From the IMG/VR virus record IMGVR_UViG_3300045425_000037, positions 1-20,336 of that record: a DNA stretch of 20,336 bases; one strand, 5' to 3'. This document shows positions 19,653-20,336 of the stretch, one piece after another. The stretch's first letter is position 1. The number at the start of each line of letters is the position of its first letter. Source of the DNA: a virus. The notes under the pieces are model-generated. The model made no database searches. It was not told the origin of the DNA and saw only the letters and a program-made list of their open reading frames with translations. A program made the position numbers and the translations under genes.

Positions 19653-19766
19653 ATGAAACGCTACGACGACCCCGTAAACCCCTGGCTCCGCGAGTTCCGC
19701 AAAGACGTGAACCGGGTGATTTTGGCCTGGTGCAATTTCTGTCGGTGGATGCGGGGTGGGAAATGA
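19653..19766 (+). CDS. Hypothetical 37-aa protein
   Basis: ATG 19653 to TGA 19764-19766, ending in an ATGA overlap with the next gene; a weak GAGGA site is nine bases upstream. The product MKRYDDPVNPWLREFRKDVN has an aromatic, basic tail containing two cysteines (WCNFCRW). It is too short to assign. The overlap supports translation. Confidence 0.5.
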   Translation: MKRYDDPVNPWLREFRKDVNRVILAWCNFCRWMRGGK

Positions 19767-20212
19767 GTATTGACACCCCCGACCTACAGGCGTTGATTGA
19801 TCTGAGTAAAGTGTTGGCCCACGACTTCGTTGAATGGGTAGATGGCCGTATGTCGCAGACGCAGTTTGTTTTCGATATGGCCCAGCACCTTGTTGACCTG
19901 AAACGCATCGTAGAAGCCGCCCCCACGCTGCCCGGCGCTGGTGGTGGGGATGAGTTTCCGCATTGGGCTTCCGTAAAGCCAACCTGCTCCGGCGTCTACG
20001 GTGTGCGCGGCTATCAGCCTGGAGTAAGTAAGGCTGACCAATTCGAGGCCGCCGTCCTTGTGCGCGAATACGAGGGTGAGCTTGTCTGCAATCTTCACGA
20101 ATCCACAAGCGAGGATAACCTTGATCGCTGGGCGCCCCTTTCGGAAATCAGCGACAAGTTCGAGTGGCTGAAATTCGACTACGCCGCCCTACCCCCGCAG
20201 CAGGGAGGTTGA
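19763..20212 (+). CDS. Hypothetical 149-aa phage protein
   Basis: ATG 19763 lies in the ATGA overlap; a TTG/ATG-less extension to 19730 is less likely. The N-terminal part is helical (DLQALIDLSKVLAHDFVEWV). The C-terminal 75 residues show a pattern seen in many phage early proteins: PTCSGVYGVRGYQ, an AAVLVREYEGELVCNLHES segment and WAPLSEISDKFEWLKF. That domain looks like a small beta-rich fold of unknown function (similar in style to DUF551-type proteins). It is probably part of the early operon. No catalytic motif is visible. Confidence 0.68.
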   Translation: MSIDTPDLQALIDLSKVLAHDFVEWVDGRMSQTQFVFDMAQHLVDLKRIVEAAPTLPGAGGGDEFPHWASVKPTCSGVYGVRGYQPGVSKADQFEAAVLVREYEGELVCNLHESTSEDNLDRWAPLSEISDKFEWLKFDYAALPPQQGG

Positions 20213-20214
20213 GG

Positions 20215-20336
20215 ATGGACGCTAAGTCTTTGGGAAATGAGCCCGCGTTCCCGGTGATTCCACCAGTCGGCGATTCAGCGGGCTACCCGTACCCATCCAG
20301 CGGCATCACCCTCCGCCAGCACTACGCTGGGTTGGC
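20215..20336 (+). CDS. Hypothetical phage protein, 5' part only
   Basis: ATG 20215 follows a GGAGG (20204-20208) and the frame is open to the right edge (40 codons plus two bases). It starts MDAKSLGNEPAFPVIPPVGD and reaches SGITLRQHYAGL. The (G/S)-(M/I/L)-T-x-R-(Q/E)-x-(F/Y)-A motif is frequent in small phage proteins of unknown function. The end of the gene is outside the window. Confidence 0.65.
   Translation, partial: MDAKSLGNEPAFPVIPPVGDSAGYPYPSSGITLRQHYAGL

Noticed and set aside
1-20336. CRISPR array, insertion sequence, integrase or attachment site
   Set aside because: No regularly spaced repeats, no transposase or integrase motifs and no terminal inverted repeats were seen.

Overview
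The window is part of a tailed bacteriophage genome, or a prophage of the same type. It is gene-dense and fairly GC-rich, with overlapping start and stop codons almost throughout. The virion genes follow the order of Salmonella phage P22 (coat, gp4 head-tail adaptor, gp10 tail hub, three ejection proteins, then fibres). The phage is therefore a short-tailed podovirus-like virus with P22-type head-tail architecture, probably infecting a Gram-negative proteobacterium: it carries a complete inner/outer membrane spanin pair. The host genus cannot be read from the sequence.

Layout. (1) 1-14112, plus strand, is the late region. It holds the end of the coat gene, two small genes, a hairpin terminator, gp4-like and gp10-like genes, an unusual two-gene insert (a 2-oxoglutarate/Fe(II) oxygenase-like protein and a minimal SET-domain protein), three ejection proteins matching P22 gp7/gp20/gp16 in order and size, a fibre/appendage block, and a lysis cassette (GH108 endolysin, several small membrane proteins, a holin candidate, nested Rz/Rz1). 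(2) 14079-17081, minus strand, holds a RecE-like exonuclease, a probable single-strand annealing protein, two small genes of unknown role, a tRNA-Gly(TCC) and a zinc-ribbon protein that ends inside Rz. (3) 17142-17179 is a divergent control region: a consensus sigma70-type promoter whose -35 box is one arm of a perfect inverted repeat. (4) 17207-20336, plus strand, holds a mini helix-turn-helix protein, a DECH-box SF2 helicase with a zinc ribbon, small genes of unknown role and a VRR-NUC nuclease.

The two strongest novelties lie side by side. The gp10-like hub gene is interrupted about 400 codons in by an Ig-like domain plus an Asp-box beta-propeller. Its missing C-terminal piece is a separate 75-aa gene reached by an ATGA overlap; the two hub pieces add up to about 474 aa, against 472 aa for P22 gp10. 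Directly after it, again joined by four-base overlaps, come the 2OG-oxygenase-like gene and a 120-aa SET protein. They occupy the place where P22 has its tail needle gene gp26, which is not recognisable here. This could be a protein-modifying cassette acting on virion or host proteins.

How the genes work together (inference): the minus-strand RecE/annealing pair would provide recombination. The plus-strand helicase and VRR nuclease would act in replication or junction processing. The late block would build the particle and lyse the cell. No integrase, CI-like repressor, attachment site, terminase or portal gene is visible, so lifestyle cannot be settled from this window.
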